This document shows positions 24,977 to 33,775 of a stretch of DNA of 47,209 bases, one piece after another (the stretch's first letter is position 1; each line of letters starts with the position of its first letter). A program made the position numbers and the translations under genes. The notes beneath the pieces are model-generated. The model saw only the letters and a program-made list of their open reading frames with translations, searched no databases and was not told where the DNA came from. Source of the stretch: Candidatus Zixiibacteriota bacterium (GTDB taxonomy: Bacteria > JAAXHH01); assembly GCA_016867335.1 (NCBI GenBank), contig VGJU01000006.1:1-47209 (forward strand). The letters run 5' to 3'.

Positions 24977-26059
24977 TCAGTGTCCATGACCGGGACGCGC
25001 AGCGCGGTAATGCTGGGCAATGAGGTCCGCGCCAAAATCGTTTGCCGGATCACGCCAAACCGAATGGATGTGGTTGGCGTCGTTTTGCGTGTTGTCGTAT
25101 TCCACAAGAAAGCGGGGACTCTGGATCCGGTAATAGTGCGGTTGCCGTTTTTCCAGCCCACCCGCCCAAGCCAGATGAATAGACTCGATTCCCATACGGG
25201 AGAGTCGTTCGGATTCGAGTTCCGCCACAGCGTCAGGCATCCGATGGATGTATTCTCGAACAAGCGACCGGAGAATTTCTTTTTGGCCCGCGGTCATGGA
25301 CGCGGCGGAAAGTCCCTTGGGAGTGGTCGTGTAGCGTATGACCTCGTACGACATCGGGGTGCGGGATACCCGTTCGGCGGGAACGGTCGTTTCTACGACA
25401 AACGGTTGGTTGGCGGTGACGATGTCGGAAGGAGCGTCGGGCCAGAGAAGTGCGACGGCGCGCTGTCCCTCGTCGAGCGAACGAATCAGTTCCCGCGCCA
25501 CATCCTCCACGCCGGCCAGCGGGCGAAGCGCCGCTACCGCACTCAGCGCCGCCTCTCCCGGATTTGACCCGAAAAACGTAGGCGTCGGCGCGACGATCAT
25601 ACCTTGGGCTATCGTATAGTTGAGCGAGATGTGATGCCCTTCAAATTTCCAACCCCACAAACCGGTGTCGGACGGCGCGCCAAAAAGACTCAGAAAGTAG
25701 TTGCCTGTGTCACGTCCTTCGTGTGGGCGCGTCCATCCTTCGATCATGTCGAGCGCGGTCTCGATACCGATGATGGTAGAGGCCGTGATAAACCCGGAAC
25801 GGCTCAGCCCGGTGGAGACGAGTTTGAACGCCAACCGGCGCTGGGGATAGTCCATTTCGCCGATCGACAACCCCTTACGGTCCATCATGGGCACGTAGTC
25901 CCAGAACGTGCGCGTATCCTGATCGGCAAAATCAAACGTCGCCTTTGTGTGTTGGCCGGGAGACAGGGCAGATAGAAAGATGGCCGCAGCCTCTCCCATG
26001 CGTTCCGCCAGACGCCGAATGGCGTCGGTGGTCAGAAGATCGGTGTCGTAGGCGCTCAT
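24977..26059 (-). CDS. DUF3500-family protein
   Basis: A 360-residue protein recognised as DUF3500 by the general layout and the C-terminal VWRDPANDFGADLIAQHY segment, preceded by a His-rich LVEYDNTQNDANHIH. The family's function is not established. The ATG at 26059 has GGAG five bases upstream; longer starts are unlikely. It is followed 71 nt later by the EIP-type oxidoreductase on the same strand and is divergent from an M19 dipeptidase, which suggests a small catabolic group. Confidence 0.78.
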   Translation of the reverse strand: MSAYDTDLLTTDAIRRLAERMGEAAAIFLSALSPGQHTKATFDFADQDTRTFWDYVPMMDRKGLSIGEMDYPQRRLAFKLVSTGLSRSGFITASTIIGIETALDMIEGWTRPHEGRDTGNYFLSLFGAPSDTGLWGWKFEGHHISLNYTIAQGMIVAPTPTFFGSNPGEAALSAVAALRPLAGVEDVARELIRSLDEGQRAVALLWPDAPSDIVTANQPFVVETTVPAERVSRTPMSYEVIRYTTTPKGLSAASMTAGQKEILRSLVREYIHRMPDAVAELESERLSRMGIESIHLAWAGGLEKRQPHYYRIQSPRFLVEYDNTQNDANHIHSVWRDPANDFGADLIAQHYRAARPGHGH

Positions 26060-26120
26060 GTGTGCTCCGGAAGAAGGGGGAAAGGGTACATAATACCGAT
26101 TGGGGATTTTGCTCCCTGTA

Positions 26121-26149
26121 ATGATATGCTCCATACCGGAGATTGGCAA
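26121..26149 (-). promoter_or_regulatory. Promoter of the DUF3500 gene
   Basis: On the minus strand TTGCCA (26144-26149) and TATCAT (26121-26126) are 17 nt apart, about 60 nt upstream of the start. It is the only clear element in the 336-nt gap 26060-26395; no convincing promoter for the plus-strand dipeptidase was found there. Confidence 0.55.
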
Positions 26150-26395
26150 CGGAGGAATGGACGGATACGGTCTTCCTCGGCACTTTTCGCCGCTTGAGAT
26201 ATTCCACACATGCGGGTATATTGGGGTTTAGAGGGTATAGGCCGGATGCATACACAAACGCTGTTGGGGGTGGTGCAGGGCGATCGTTTTATCCCCGCGC
26301 TCCATTCGACCTTTTGAGGATGACCCAGTCTTTATGGAAGGGACTCTGATGTTGCGTAACAAGGATATAGCGGATCGTTATGGCGTGGGTTGTAT

Positions 26396-27355
26396 ATGGT
26401 AAACCTCTCTCCCCGCGCCCGTGCGATCCATGACGCCAGTACGATCGTGGTCATGCACGACCATCGTCCGGTTGCCGAAGACGCCCCGCGCATGATCGTC
26501 GGTGGCGTGACGGCCAAGGTGTACATGGTCGGCGTGGACGTGGATATCGGTCCGGATTTTATGGCAAGCGCCGCGATCCGAGACGGGTGGAGCGTCCGTG
26601 CCCGCGCCGAAATCGAGACGACGCTGGCCGTGATTTCCGCCGATCCGCATCTTGTGTCGGCAAATTCGGCGGCGAACATCCGTCGCGCCAAAGCCGACGG
26701 CAAAGCCGCCATCGTCCTCGGCGTCGAAGGTGGCAAACTGCTCGAAGGTCATCTTTCTTGGGTAAAGGAGTTTTACGACACCGGGCTTCGGCAATTCCAG
26801 CTTTGCTGGGCCGTTCCCAATCAGCTTGTCGAAACGGACCACCTGACGGATTTTGGCAAGACGGTCGTAAAGGAATGCGACCGGCTCGGTCTGATCGTGG
26901 ACCTGACGCATTTTCGTGAACGCGCGTTCTACGAGGTCATGGAGATCGTCGAGCGTCCCCCCATCGTATCCCACGGCGCGGGCGGAACCGACGGGCTGGA
27001 CGACCGCCGTATCGAGGCGATAGCCGCAAAAGGAGGCATGATCGGTATCCATTTCTACTCGTCGTATCTCGGTCCGTCTCCCACGGTAAACCACGTGGTG
27101 CAGGCTATCCAATATCTGACCGCGCGTGTGGACATCCGGCATGTCGGTTTTGGCATCGACTTCTTTCCTACCAAAGGCCCTTGGCGCGACTTTCAGCACG
27201 GACAAGGCACGACCGACGTATCGTGGGCCATCCCGGATCTGTCGCACATGCCGCTTGTTACCCAGTCACTCGTGGAAAACGGCTATACCGATACCCAGAT
27301 ATCGGGTCTGCTCGGCGGTCATTTTCTGGATTTGATGGAACGAGTGGCAGGGTGA
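26396..27355 (+). CDS. M19 (renal/membrane dipeptidase-like) metallopeptidase
   Basis: A 319-residue M19 amidohydrolase-fold dipeptidase. Metal-site motifs are HDH near residue 20, GVEGGK, LIVDLTHF, VSHGAGG and GFGIDFFP, in the family order, though several differ from the classical DGHND and SHS forms. No signal peptide is seen, so it is probably cytoplasmic. The ATG at 26396 is preceded by an in-frame TTG at 26390; neither has a good ribosome site. It is divergent from the DUF3500 gene. Substrates are dipeptides or related amides by family. Confidence 0.82.
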   Translation: MVNLSPRARAIHDASTIVVMHDHRPVAEDAPRMIVGGVTAKVYMVGVDVDIGPDFMASAAIRDGWSVRARAEIETTLAVISADPHLVSANSAANIRRAKADGKAAIVLGVEGGKLLEGHLSWVKEFYDTGLRQFQLCWAVPNQLVETDHLTDFGKTVVKECDRLGLIVDLTHFRERAFYEVMEIVERPPIVSHGAGGTDGLDDRRIEAIAAKGGMIGIHFYSSYLGPSPTVNHVVQAIQYLTARVDIRHVGFGIDFFPTKGPWRDFQHGQGTTDVSWAIPDLSHMPLVTQSLVENGYTDTQISGLLGGHFLDLMERVAG

Positions 27356-27363
27356 GACCGTAT

Positions 27364-27555
27364 AAAGTGAAATCAGCGTTGATCCTCGATAAGAAGCCGA
27401 CCCCGATTTCGCGGACAGCGTGTTCGATACGGATATACGAAGAAATCTTTATGACTCGATAGCTTGTCCTGATTATGCAGAAAACGAGTCGCCGTCTTCT
27501 TGCGGCGGAGCGCCAGTTGGAAGCAGGCGATTACGACTTTGCCAGTTCCCGTTAA
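27364..27555 (+). pseudogene. Relic of an MNT nucleotidyltransferase-HEPN gene pair
   Basis: Two short frames in the 334-nt gap before the serpin. The first ends in LDKKPTPISRTA and RIYEEIFMTR with TAG at 27460, like the C-terminus of a minimal nucleotidyltransferase. Thirteen nt later an ATG at 27475 opens RRLLAAERQLEAGDYDFASS, very like the N-terminus of HEPN proteins, but stops at 27553 where the family continues with the AYYA motif. Order and spacing match MNT-HEPN toxin-antitoxin operons. Only fragments remain. The assignment rests on pattern recognition of short stretches. Confidence 0.4.
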
Positions 27556-27574
27556 GGCATGGGAGAATGAAGAC

Positions 27575-27592
27575 CTATGGCCGTCGCCATAG
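27575..27592 (+). other. Perfect 7-bp hairpin upstream of the serpin gene
   Basis: CTATGGC and GCCATAG pair around a CGTC tetraloop. No T-run follows, so it is not an obvious terminator; it lies between the HEPN relic and the possible serpin promoter. Confidence 0.4.
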
Positions 27593-27596
27593 CAAG

Positions 27597-27626
27597 TTTA
27601 CAAATTTGTTGAGATCGTCCTATCTA
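27597..27626 (+). promoter_or_regulatory. Possible promoter of the serpin gene
   Basis: TTTACA (27597-27602) and TATCTA (27621-27626) lie 18 nt apart, about 64 nt before the serpin start. Both elements deviate from consensus, so this is a weak prediction. Confidence 0.3.
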
Positions 27627-27689
27627 TGGCTCTGTGTTGCGGGTCGAAAGCTTGAGTGCTAGCTTGATGCGTTGGAACGGAGTCGGCTC

Positions 27690-28922
27690 ATGCAAAACAT
27701 TAAATTTGCCCTTATCCTTCTCACCTTGCCCCTTCTCTTCACCCAATGCGGCAACGATCCCGTGTCGGCGCGGCAGGCGCTCGCATCGCTCAATGTCTCC
27801 GAGAAAAAGCTCGTCGCCTCCACCCATGTGTTCGGGTTCGATCTGTTTGGGCGGATCGCGGCCGCGCAACCCGGCAAAAATGTCTTTATCTCGCCGTTGA
27901 GCGCGTCGATGGCGCTTGGCATGGCCTTAAACGGCGCCGACGGAACGACCGAAACGGCCATGCGTGAGACCCTCGGTCTGACCGGGCTGTCCGCAGAAGA
28001 CGCCAACGCGGCTTACCGTCATGTCATCGACCTGTTGCTCAGCCTCGACCCAAAAGTGCAGATGGAACTGGCCAACTCGATCTGGTATCGCAAAGAATAC
28101 ACCTTTGAATCCGCGTTTTTGAACGCCAACAAAACCTATTTCAGTGCCCAGGTGCAAGGCTTGGATTTTGACAGTCCATCCGTAAAAGACACGATCAACA
28201 AGTGGGTAAGCGACCATACGCACGGACGCATCCCTGACATCGTAGACGGCATTTCGCCGCAAACCGTGATGTTTCTGATCAACGCCATCTATTTTAAAGG
28301 AACGTGGGCCTATCGCTTTGAGAAAAACGATACCCGTCAAGAATCGTTTTATCCGACGGACGATGTAACGATAAGCGTTCCTATGATGCGTCAGATGGGC
28401 CGGTTTGGGTATCTGGAAACGGAAAACTTTCAAGCGGTGGAGTTGCCCTATGGAAACAAAGAGTTTTGTATGACCGTCCTACTCCCCAACCCCAGCGTGG
28501 CTATCGACGACTTTATCGGGACGATCACCCCGGAGTTGTGGGACGACTGGACGAGCCGGTTGGTCGTGCGTGAGGCGGACATTGCGCTGCCTCGGTTCAA
28601 ATTCTCGTACGAGCGAACGCTCAACGACGATCTCATGGCGCTGGGCATGGGAGTCGCCTTTTCATCGACCGAAGCGGACTTTACACGCATGTATCCACCC
28701 GGAGAACTTTTTATCAGCAACGTCAAGCAGAAGGCGTTTGTCGAGGTAAACGAAGAGGGAACCGAAGCCGCTGCCGCTACGTCGGTGGAAGTCAGCGTTA
28801 CCTCCATCGGCGATACGGTGGCGATCCGCGTAGACCGCCCGTTTGTGTTCGCCATCCGGGAACGACAATCCGGCACGATCATGTTTGTGGGGCGGGTGAT
28901 ACATCCGAAGTTTGAAGGGTGA
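27690..28922 (+). CDS. Secreted or lipid-anchored serpin (serine protease inhibitor)
   Basis: A 410-residue serpin with an N-terminal hydrophobic signal ending LLFTQC (Cys20), a probable but non-canonical lipobox. Serpin landmarks include NVFISPLSASMALGMALNGA, LINAIYFKGTWAYRF, and the late DRPFVFAIRE with the shutter region. The reactive loop hinge EEGTEAAAATS (355-365) is the small-residue form of inhibitory serpins. Canonical spacing puts P1 at Thr371. ATG 27690 has GGAG upstream. It ends 37 nt from the convergent patatin-Omp85 gene. A periplasmic or surface role against proteases is inferred. Confidence 0.92.
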   Translation: MQNIKFALILLTLPLLFTQCGNDPVSARQALASLNVSEKKLVASTHVFGFDLFGRIAAAQPGKNVFISPLSASMALGMALNGADGTTETAMRETLGLTGLSAEDANAAYRHVIDLLLSLDPKVQMELANSIWYRKEYTFESAFLNANKTYFSAQVQGLDFDSPSVKDTINKWVSDHTHGRIPDIVDGISPQTVMFLINAIYFKGTWAYRFEKNDTRQESFYPTDDVTISVPMMRQMGRFGYLETENFQAVELPYGNKEFCMTVLLPNPSVAIDDFIGTITPELWDDWTSRLVVREADIALPRFKFSYERTLNDDLMALGMGVAFSSTEADFTRMYPPGELFISNVKQKAFVEVNEEGTEAAAATSVEVSVTSIGDTVAIRVDRPFVFAIRERQSGTIMFVGRVIHPKFEG

Positions 28923-28959
28923 AGAAAGTTTCAAGTTAAAAAGAGTTACGTGTTTATCC

Positions 28960-31584
28960 TTATAGCCTGTGTCCTAAGTTCACATACACCTCTCTTGCGC
29001 CAAAGCTGGCCGAGCCGTAGTGTACTTCCAGAGGTCCTAAGGGCGTGTCCAGCCCGATCCCGCCGCCGACGCCGTGCCGCAGGTCGTCCCAGCGGAAGTC
29101 CTGACGTTGCTGCCATACCCCGCCATAATCGTAGCGGGCTTCTGCAAACACCCTTGGATAAAGTCGGGCACGTAGCATCACGCTTCCCTGAAACAGATAG
29201 TCCCCCCGAAACTGATCCGCACGATACCCGTAAAAACTATCCATACCGCCGAGCGCGAACTGTTCCGAAAAGGGTATGTCACCCTCCCCAACCCCAAATA
29301 CTATCTTGGGGCGAAGGGTCAGTCGTTGGGCCAGCGTCCGATACCACTCGAAAGAGCCGTAACCGAGCAGAAAACGCTGATGTCCGCCAAACACCGCCCC
29401 TGCCGTTTCCAGTCGGGTTTCGTGCAGATGCCCGTTTGCAGGAAACGGATACCGGTCCAAATTGTCTACCTGCGATTTGACGATCAGGCTTCGGATGTCG
29501 CCGCGTCCTGAAGGCGCGCGTCCGGTGTACGGTCGGTCGGTCACCCCTTCGACGCGAGCCGTAAGCGATACGGCGCCAAACCGGGCGATCTGCTGTCCGA
29601 TGGTCGCACGGATGCCATGACGGGTTTCGCGAAAATCTCCCACTCGGCGCAATCCGTCGTATACGTACCGGTCGTGCTCGTGCCGATATCCGGAAAGACG
29701 ATAGGTCAGATAGGTTTTGAATACCCGGTCCGAACGCAAGTCAACGTCATAGTGTCGCCGTCTGTTACCATACAAGGCCCGATTGGCAAGAGACGCGCCG
29801 GTTCCGAACAGGTTGGCCTCGGTCAGCGCCAGAGAACCCTCGCCGTAGCGCTCCCTGTCGAACCGTGCTCCCAGTTTGACGATATGCGAAGGATGTTCCC
29901 GTAAGCGGATCATCACCACGGGGCGGTTGTTTTCTCTGACGATGTCGAGCGCCGCCGATTCGAAAAGCCCGGTTCCGTATATGGCGACGATACCTCGGTT
30001 CGCTTTGGGGGCATGATAGACATCTCCCGCCCGAAGCGGAAACTCGCGCAAGATGACCCCATCTCGCGTCCGGCGGTTGCCTTCGACGCGAACGGCGGCG
30101 ATACGGCCTTCGTTGATGACGGCGAGAACCTCCCCTGTAGCGGGATCGAGCGTAAAGGTTTCGAGACGGGCAAGCGTGCGACCTCGGTCGTGAAACCATT
30201 TGAGTATCGTGTCGCCGTCTTGTCGGAGTCGTTTTAGATCGACGGGCCGTCCGATGCGGGATTGCAGAAGTCCGACCAGCACGAACGAGTCGGTTACGGA
30301 AACCCCTTCCATCCTAAAACCCGTCAGCAAAGGCGTTTCGGTCACGAGGTAGCGGACGTGGCGGTCCTGCGGCGTACCGGTCACCTCGGCTTCCACATCG
30401 GCAAACGTCCCCAGTCCGTAGAGCATGGCCAAATCCTGACGGATCAGGTCGTTGGATGCCGGACCACCGGGTTGTACCCTAAGCGCGGCTTCCAGCCGTT
30501 TTTCGTCCTGCGGCGCGCACCCGGCGATCGACACTCGGCCTGCCGATTCGTCGTCCGAAACCGGTTTATGGTGCGTTTTCATGAACGCGCGAATCGCTGA
30601 AAGATGCGGTCCCACACTTTCGTATCCTTGACGGATCAACTCGTCGATACGGGTAAAGGAAGAGGAGGGATGATCGCCGATGGCCGGTGTGATCAGTAGG
30701 TCGGCGGCGGCTTTTTGGGTCTGGGAGGCGCGGATGACCGAAATCGAGATCACCTGATCTATGATGTCCCACGGAGCTGCCAACTGATCACGCGTGCGCA
30801 GTTCGTCCTGTGTGTTGACCGCCACGACGAAATCGCTGCCCATCTCTCTTGCCAGATCGACCGGAAGCGCTTCGACGATACCACCGTCCGACAGCAGACG
30901 GCATTCCCGTTCAACCGGCTGAAAGATGACCGGAACGGCGGAGGAGGCCCGCATGGCTTCGGCGAGGTTGCCATGATCCATCACGACTCGCTGACCGGAC
31001 GTCAGATCGGTTGCTACGGCTTTGAACGGGATGGAAAGCCGGGAGAAGTCGCCGGCGGCTCGATAATCAGCCGAAAGGACAAGCGAGGTAAAAAGATGTT
31101 GAAGTTTCTGCCCTACGGACAATCCGCCCGGAATCGAAAGTCGAAACCCTCGTATCCGGAATTCGATGGTATGGTCTGTCTGATCTGGCTTGCGTGTGAC
31201 AAACAGACTCTGCCGGGATGGGTCGTTCCGGAACAACTGCCCCCAGTCGGTATGAAGCGCCAAATGGCGCAGGCTGTCCGCCGGATAGCCTGCGGCGTAC
31301 AAACCGCCGATGACCGCCCCCATGCTGCTTCCGGCGATAAAATCTACCGGAATCCCGGCTTCTTCGAACGCTTTTAGCACGCCGATATGGGCAAATCCTC
31401 GCGCACCGCCCCCACTCAATGCCAGCCCTATCCGGGACCGCATCTCCGGAGACCGATGAAGCAGGTCTAACTTCTCGCCGACAGGGTTGAGCCGGACGGT
31501 CCGGGCGGGTGGAGTCTCTTGGGCGGTGGAAAGGTTCGCCTCAAGCATCACCCCGGCCACAAAGAGAATGAAAAAAAATTTCAT
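28960..31584 (-). CDS. Patatin-like phospholipase fused to Omp85 barrel (type Vd, PlpD-like)
   Basis: An 874-residue protein: signal peptide (1-22), patatin domain (about 50-340) with oxyanion motif GGGARG (58-63), nucleophile Ser87 in GSSMG and catalytic D233 in SDGG, POTRA-like repeats (about 380-530), and a 16-strand-type Omp85/BamA beta barrel (about 555-874) containing GGMDSFYGYR and TPLGPLEVHYG. This is the layout of type Vd autotransporters, in which the barrel anchors or exports a phospholipase A. The ATG has GGAG seven bases upstream. It is convergent with the serpin gene. Confidence 0.92.
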   Translation of the reverse strand: MKFFFILFVAGVMLEANLSTAQETPPARTVRLNPVGEKLDLLHRSPEMRSRIGLALSGGGARGFAHIGVLKAFEEAGIPVDFIAGSSMGAVIGGLYAAGYPADSLRHLALHTDWGQLFRNDPSRQSLFVTRKPDQTDHTIEFRIRGFRLSIPGGLSVGQKLQHLFTSLVLSADYRAAGDFSRLSIPFKAVATDLTSGQRVVMDHGNLAEAMRASSAVPVIFQPVERECRLLSDGGIVEALPVDLAREMGSDFVVAVNTQDELRTRDQLAAPWDIIDQVISISVIRASQTQKAAADLLITPAIGDHPSSSFTRIDELIRQGYESVGPHLSAIRAFMKTHHKPVSDDESAGRVSIAGCAPQDEKRLEAALRVQPGGPASNDLIRQDLAMLYGLGTFADVEAEVTGTPQDRHVRYLVTETPLLTGFRMEGVSVTDSFVLVGLLQSRIGRPVDLKRLRQDGDTILKWFHDRGRTLARLETFTLDPATGEVLAVINEGRIAAVRVEGNRRTRDGVILREFPLRAGDVYHAPKANRGIVAIYGTGLFESAALDIVRENNRPVVMIRLREHPSHIVKLGARFDRERYGEGSLALTEANLFGTGASLANRALYGNRRRHYDVDLRSDRVFKTYLTYRLSGYRHEHDRYVYDGLRRVGDFRETRHGIRATIGQQIARFGAVSLTARVEGVTDRPYTGRAPSGRGDIRSLIVKSQVDNLDRYPFPANGHLHETRLETAGAVFGGHQRFLLGYGSFEWYRTLAQRLTLRPKIVFGVGEGDIPFSEQFALGGMDSFYGYRADQFRGDYLFQGSVMLRARLYPRVFAEARYDYGGVWQQRQDFRWDDLRHGVGGGIGLDTPLGPLEVHYGSASFGAREVYVNLGHRL

Positions 31585-31596
31585 TTCTTCTCCAGT

Positions 31597-31636
31597 GGCA
31601 TGGAAACCCCATCAGCTTGCTGTGGGGAGGAATGCC
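31597..31636 (+). repeat. Nested hairpin, insertion-sequence-end-like (copy 1)
   Basis: An outer stem GGCAT/ATGCC (31597-31601 with 31632-31636) encloses CCCCA/TGGGG (31607-31611 with 31623-31627) around the loop sequence TCAGCTTGCTG. The core AACCCC...GCTTGCT..GGGG recurs in the same orientation 194 nt later (31801-31832). Subterminal hairpins in the same orientation, rather than inverted repeats, are the hallmark of IS200/IS605-type ends. Confidence 0.4.
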
Positions 31637-31644
31637 ATAAAGGG

Positions 31645-31669
31645 TTGACAGTGAGAAACCCACTGACAA
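31645..31669. promoter_or_regulatory. Imperfect palindrome, possible operator
   Basis: TTG-A-CAGTG and CACTG-A-CAA face each other around a 7-nt centre (31645-31653 with 31661-31669). It lies 61-85 nt upstream of the patatin-Omp85 start and could bind a dimeric regulator or form a hairpin. Confidence 0.35.
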
Positions 31670-31800
31670 ATAACGACCTGTTTTGTATGCTATGGATATG
31701 AAACTTACTATCTCCCTGAAACTTCTTCCAGCATCGCCGCGCAGAACATCCGCGGGGCCGCTATCAACCGGCCAATCGTGGACAACGCCTTTGGTGTTGA

Positions 31801-31832
31801 ACTACAAACCCCCTTGCTTGCTACGGGGTAGT
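31801..31832 (+). repeat. Hairpin, insertion-sequence-end-like (copy 2)
   Basis: ACTA and CCCC on the left pair with GGGG and TAGT on the right across CTTGCTTGCTAC. It shares the AACCCC...GCTTGCT..GGGG core and orientation with the hairpin at 31597-31636. No transposase gene is nearby. The rest of the 695-nt gap (31585-32279) holds two 9-bp direct GTGAGCCTG repeats (32054, 32070) and no convincing gene. Confidence 0.4.
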
Positions 31833-32279
31833 TGATACGCTCCACCCGAAGACAAGGGAGGTGGAAAACTCGAAGGGGTAAAGTTTAAAAAAATACCGTG
31901 TTGCTACAGACAAGAAACCTGTTGCACTTTCGCGACGCAAGCAGGTTTCGCAGGCCAGCGCGTTCGGGCGAGACGGCAATTGGCTTGAAACGGGATGTAT
32001 ATACTTATATACTGAGCACGGATAGAAAAAATGATTATGCCAGGCCGTTCGCGGTGAGCCTGCTGAGACGTGAGCCTGACGAACGGATGAGATCGCCGGA
32101 GCATCCCAAATAGTGACCGTCCTCAGTATAACTATGGACACGCGGGAAAAAAAGTTCTACATTCACGACAACACAGACAAGACACCTATCGGAAAGCCAG
32201 TTGCGTTAAACAAGGACAAGCCGGAGGGTGCCGGCGATACCGAGGCCGTTTTTCTTTACCCTACACCCATCAAACTTTT

Positions 32280-33644
32280 ATGTCTTCTTTTCATGACGAG
32301 ATCCGGGCGGTCGTTTCCGACTATGTACCGGTAGACGAAGAAACGCTGACGCAGTATGCGGTTGACGGCCTGACGCCGTCCGCTGTGGTCGCGCCGGACA
32401 GCTTGGAGTCGCTCTCCGGGCTCATGCGGCTGGCTTCGGAGCGTGGGTTGGCGGTCGTTCCGCGCGGCGGCGGAACTCGAATGAATATTGGGTTGCCGCC
32501 GGAAAGAGTGGATCTCGTGGTGTCGCTTGCCCGTCTGAATCGTATGACCGAACACGAGCCGGCGGATCAGACCGCTACGGCGCAGGCCGGTATGCGCATG
32601 ACCGATCTTCAAGAGACGCTAAGCCGTGCGGGACAGTATCTTCCGCTCGATCCGGCACACATGGATCGGTGCACGCTGGGCGGTGTGATCGCGTCCAATG
32701 CCAGCGGGCCGCTCCGCTGGACGTACGGCACGGCGCGTGACATGGTCATCGGAACAAAGATCGTCCAAGTCGATGGCAAAATCGTCAAATCCGGTGGTAA
32801 AGTAGTCAAAAATGTAGCGGGGTACGACCTAAACAAAATGTATATCGGTGCATTTGGAACGCTGGGTATCCTTGCCGAAATCACGCTCAAGTTGCAACCT
32901 TTACCTGAGACACGACAAGCGATGATCGGTCGTTTTCCATTTGTATCTTCTGCGATGGACATGGCGTTTCGTGTGTTAGAGTCAAACATCATGCCGGCTT
33001 TTCTGGAGATCGCCAATCCGGTCCCTGTGGGGATACTGGCTCGTAAGATGGGGGGAGGGCTGGGTGATGCGGGTTTTCCCCTGATCGTGGGGGTGGTAGG
33101 TGCGCAGGAGACGGTAGCTTGGCAGATGGCGGAAACGGAACGACTGTTCCGTCAGGCCGGAGCCCTAAAGATCATTCCGCTCGAAGACGAGCGATACCGG
33201 GTGGCGTTTGACGTGTTGCGGGAGTTTCCGTCGGGTGAAGTGGTTCCGCATGGCATGTCGCCGGGAATCACCTGCCGGATTGGCGTTCCTCCCGAACATA
33301 TAGGGACCCTATATCAGGCGATGGAAAACTATTGCCAAAAAGCGAGAATCGGTTGCGGCATGACGGGACATTTCGGCAACGGCACGTTGACCTTTGTCTT
33401 CTATCGGGAAACGTCTTTTATTGAGACAGATGTCGATACCCTCTCGGATATCGTAGAAGAGTTGCAACGTACCGCTTCCGGTTTGGAAGGTTTCTGCGTG
33501 GTGGAGCATGCGCCGGCGTTTCTCAGAAAACGTCTGGCGGTATGGGGTTCGCCGCGTCCCGAATGGGGACTCATGCGTACGCTCAAAGACCGTTTCGATC
33601 CCAAGCGTCTTCTCAATCCCGGTCGGTTTGTCGGGGGGATTTGA
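32280..33644 (+). CDS. FAD-linked oxidase of the glycolate oxidase/D-lactate dehydrogenase (GlcD/GlcE) family
   Basis: A 454-residue flavoprotein. The PCMH-type FAD domain contains PRGGGTRMNIG, HMDRCTLGGVIASNASGP and KNVAGYDLNKMYIGAFGTLG; the last is especially GlcE-like. The C-terminal half ends with the family's RFDPKRLLNPGRF. It would oxidise a 2-hydroxyacid such as glycolate or D-lactate, passing electrons to the membrane or an Fe-S partner. The ATG at 32280 starts the conserved N-terminus but has no good ribosome site. It precedes the LarA-like gene by 131 nt. Confidence 0.82.
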   Translation: MSSFHDEIRAVVSDYVPVDEETLTQYAVDGLTPSAVVAPDSLESLSGLMRLASERGLAVVPRGGGTRMNIGLPPERVDLVVSLARLNRMTEHEPADQTATAQAGMRMTDLQETLSRAGQYLPLDPAHMDRCTLGGVIASNASGPLRWTYGTARDMVIGTKIVQVDGKIVKSGGKVVKNVAGYDLNKMYIGAFGTLGILAEITLKLQPLPETRQAMIGRFPFVSSAMDMAFRVLESNIMPAFLEIANPVPVGILARKMGGGLGDAGFPLIVGVVGAQETVAWQMAETERLFRQAGALKIIPLEDERYRVAFDVLREFPSGEVVPHGMSPGITCRIGVPPEHIGTLYQAMENYCQKARIGCGMTGHFGNGTLTFVFYRETSFIETDVDTLSDIVEELQRTASGLEGFCVVEHAPAFLRKRLAVWGSPRPEWGLMRTLKDRFDPKRLLNPGRFVGGI

Positions 33645-33723
33645 GCGCTATGGTGAGCGCCATCTTTTCGACACGATCGCAAAGCCCCAAGACGCCCCGC
33701 AGCGTTTGTTAGAGCCATGGCGA

Positions 33724-33748
33724 AAGACTTGCACCGCGAGAGTCTTCA
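33724..33748 (+). other. Leader hairpin upstream of the LarA-like gene
   Basis: AAGACT and AGTCTT pair in the 131-nt gap before the LarA-like gene. There is no T-run, so it is not a clear terminator; transcription from the upstream oxidase may continue through it. Confidence 0.3.
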
Positions 33749-33775
33749 AAACCGTCTCCGTAGGGGGGTAGCATC

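Noticed and set aside
31898-32113. A 71-codon plus-strand frame and the overlapping frame from 32113 in the gene-free stretch
   Set aside because: The C-terminal segment looks protein-like but no family is recognised, there is no ribosome site, and the second frame simply runs into the oxidase gene in another phase.
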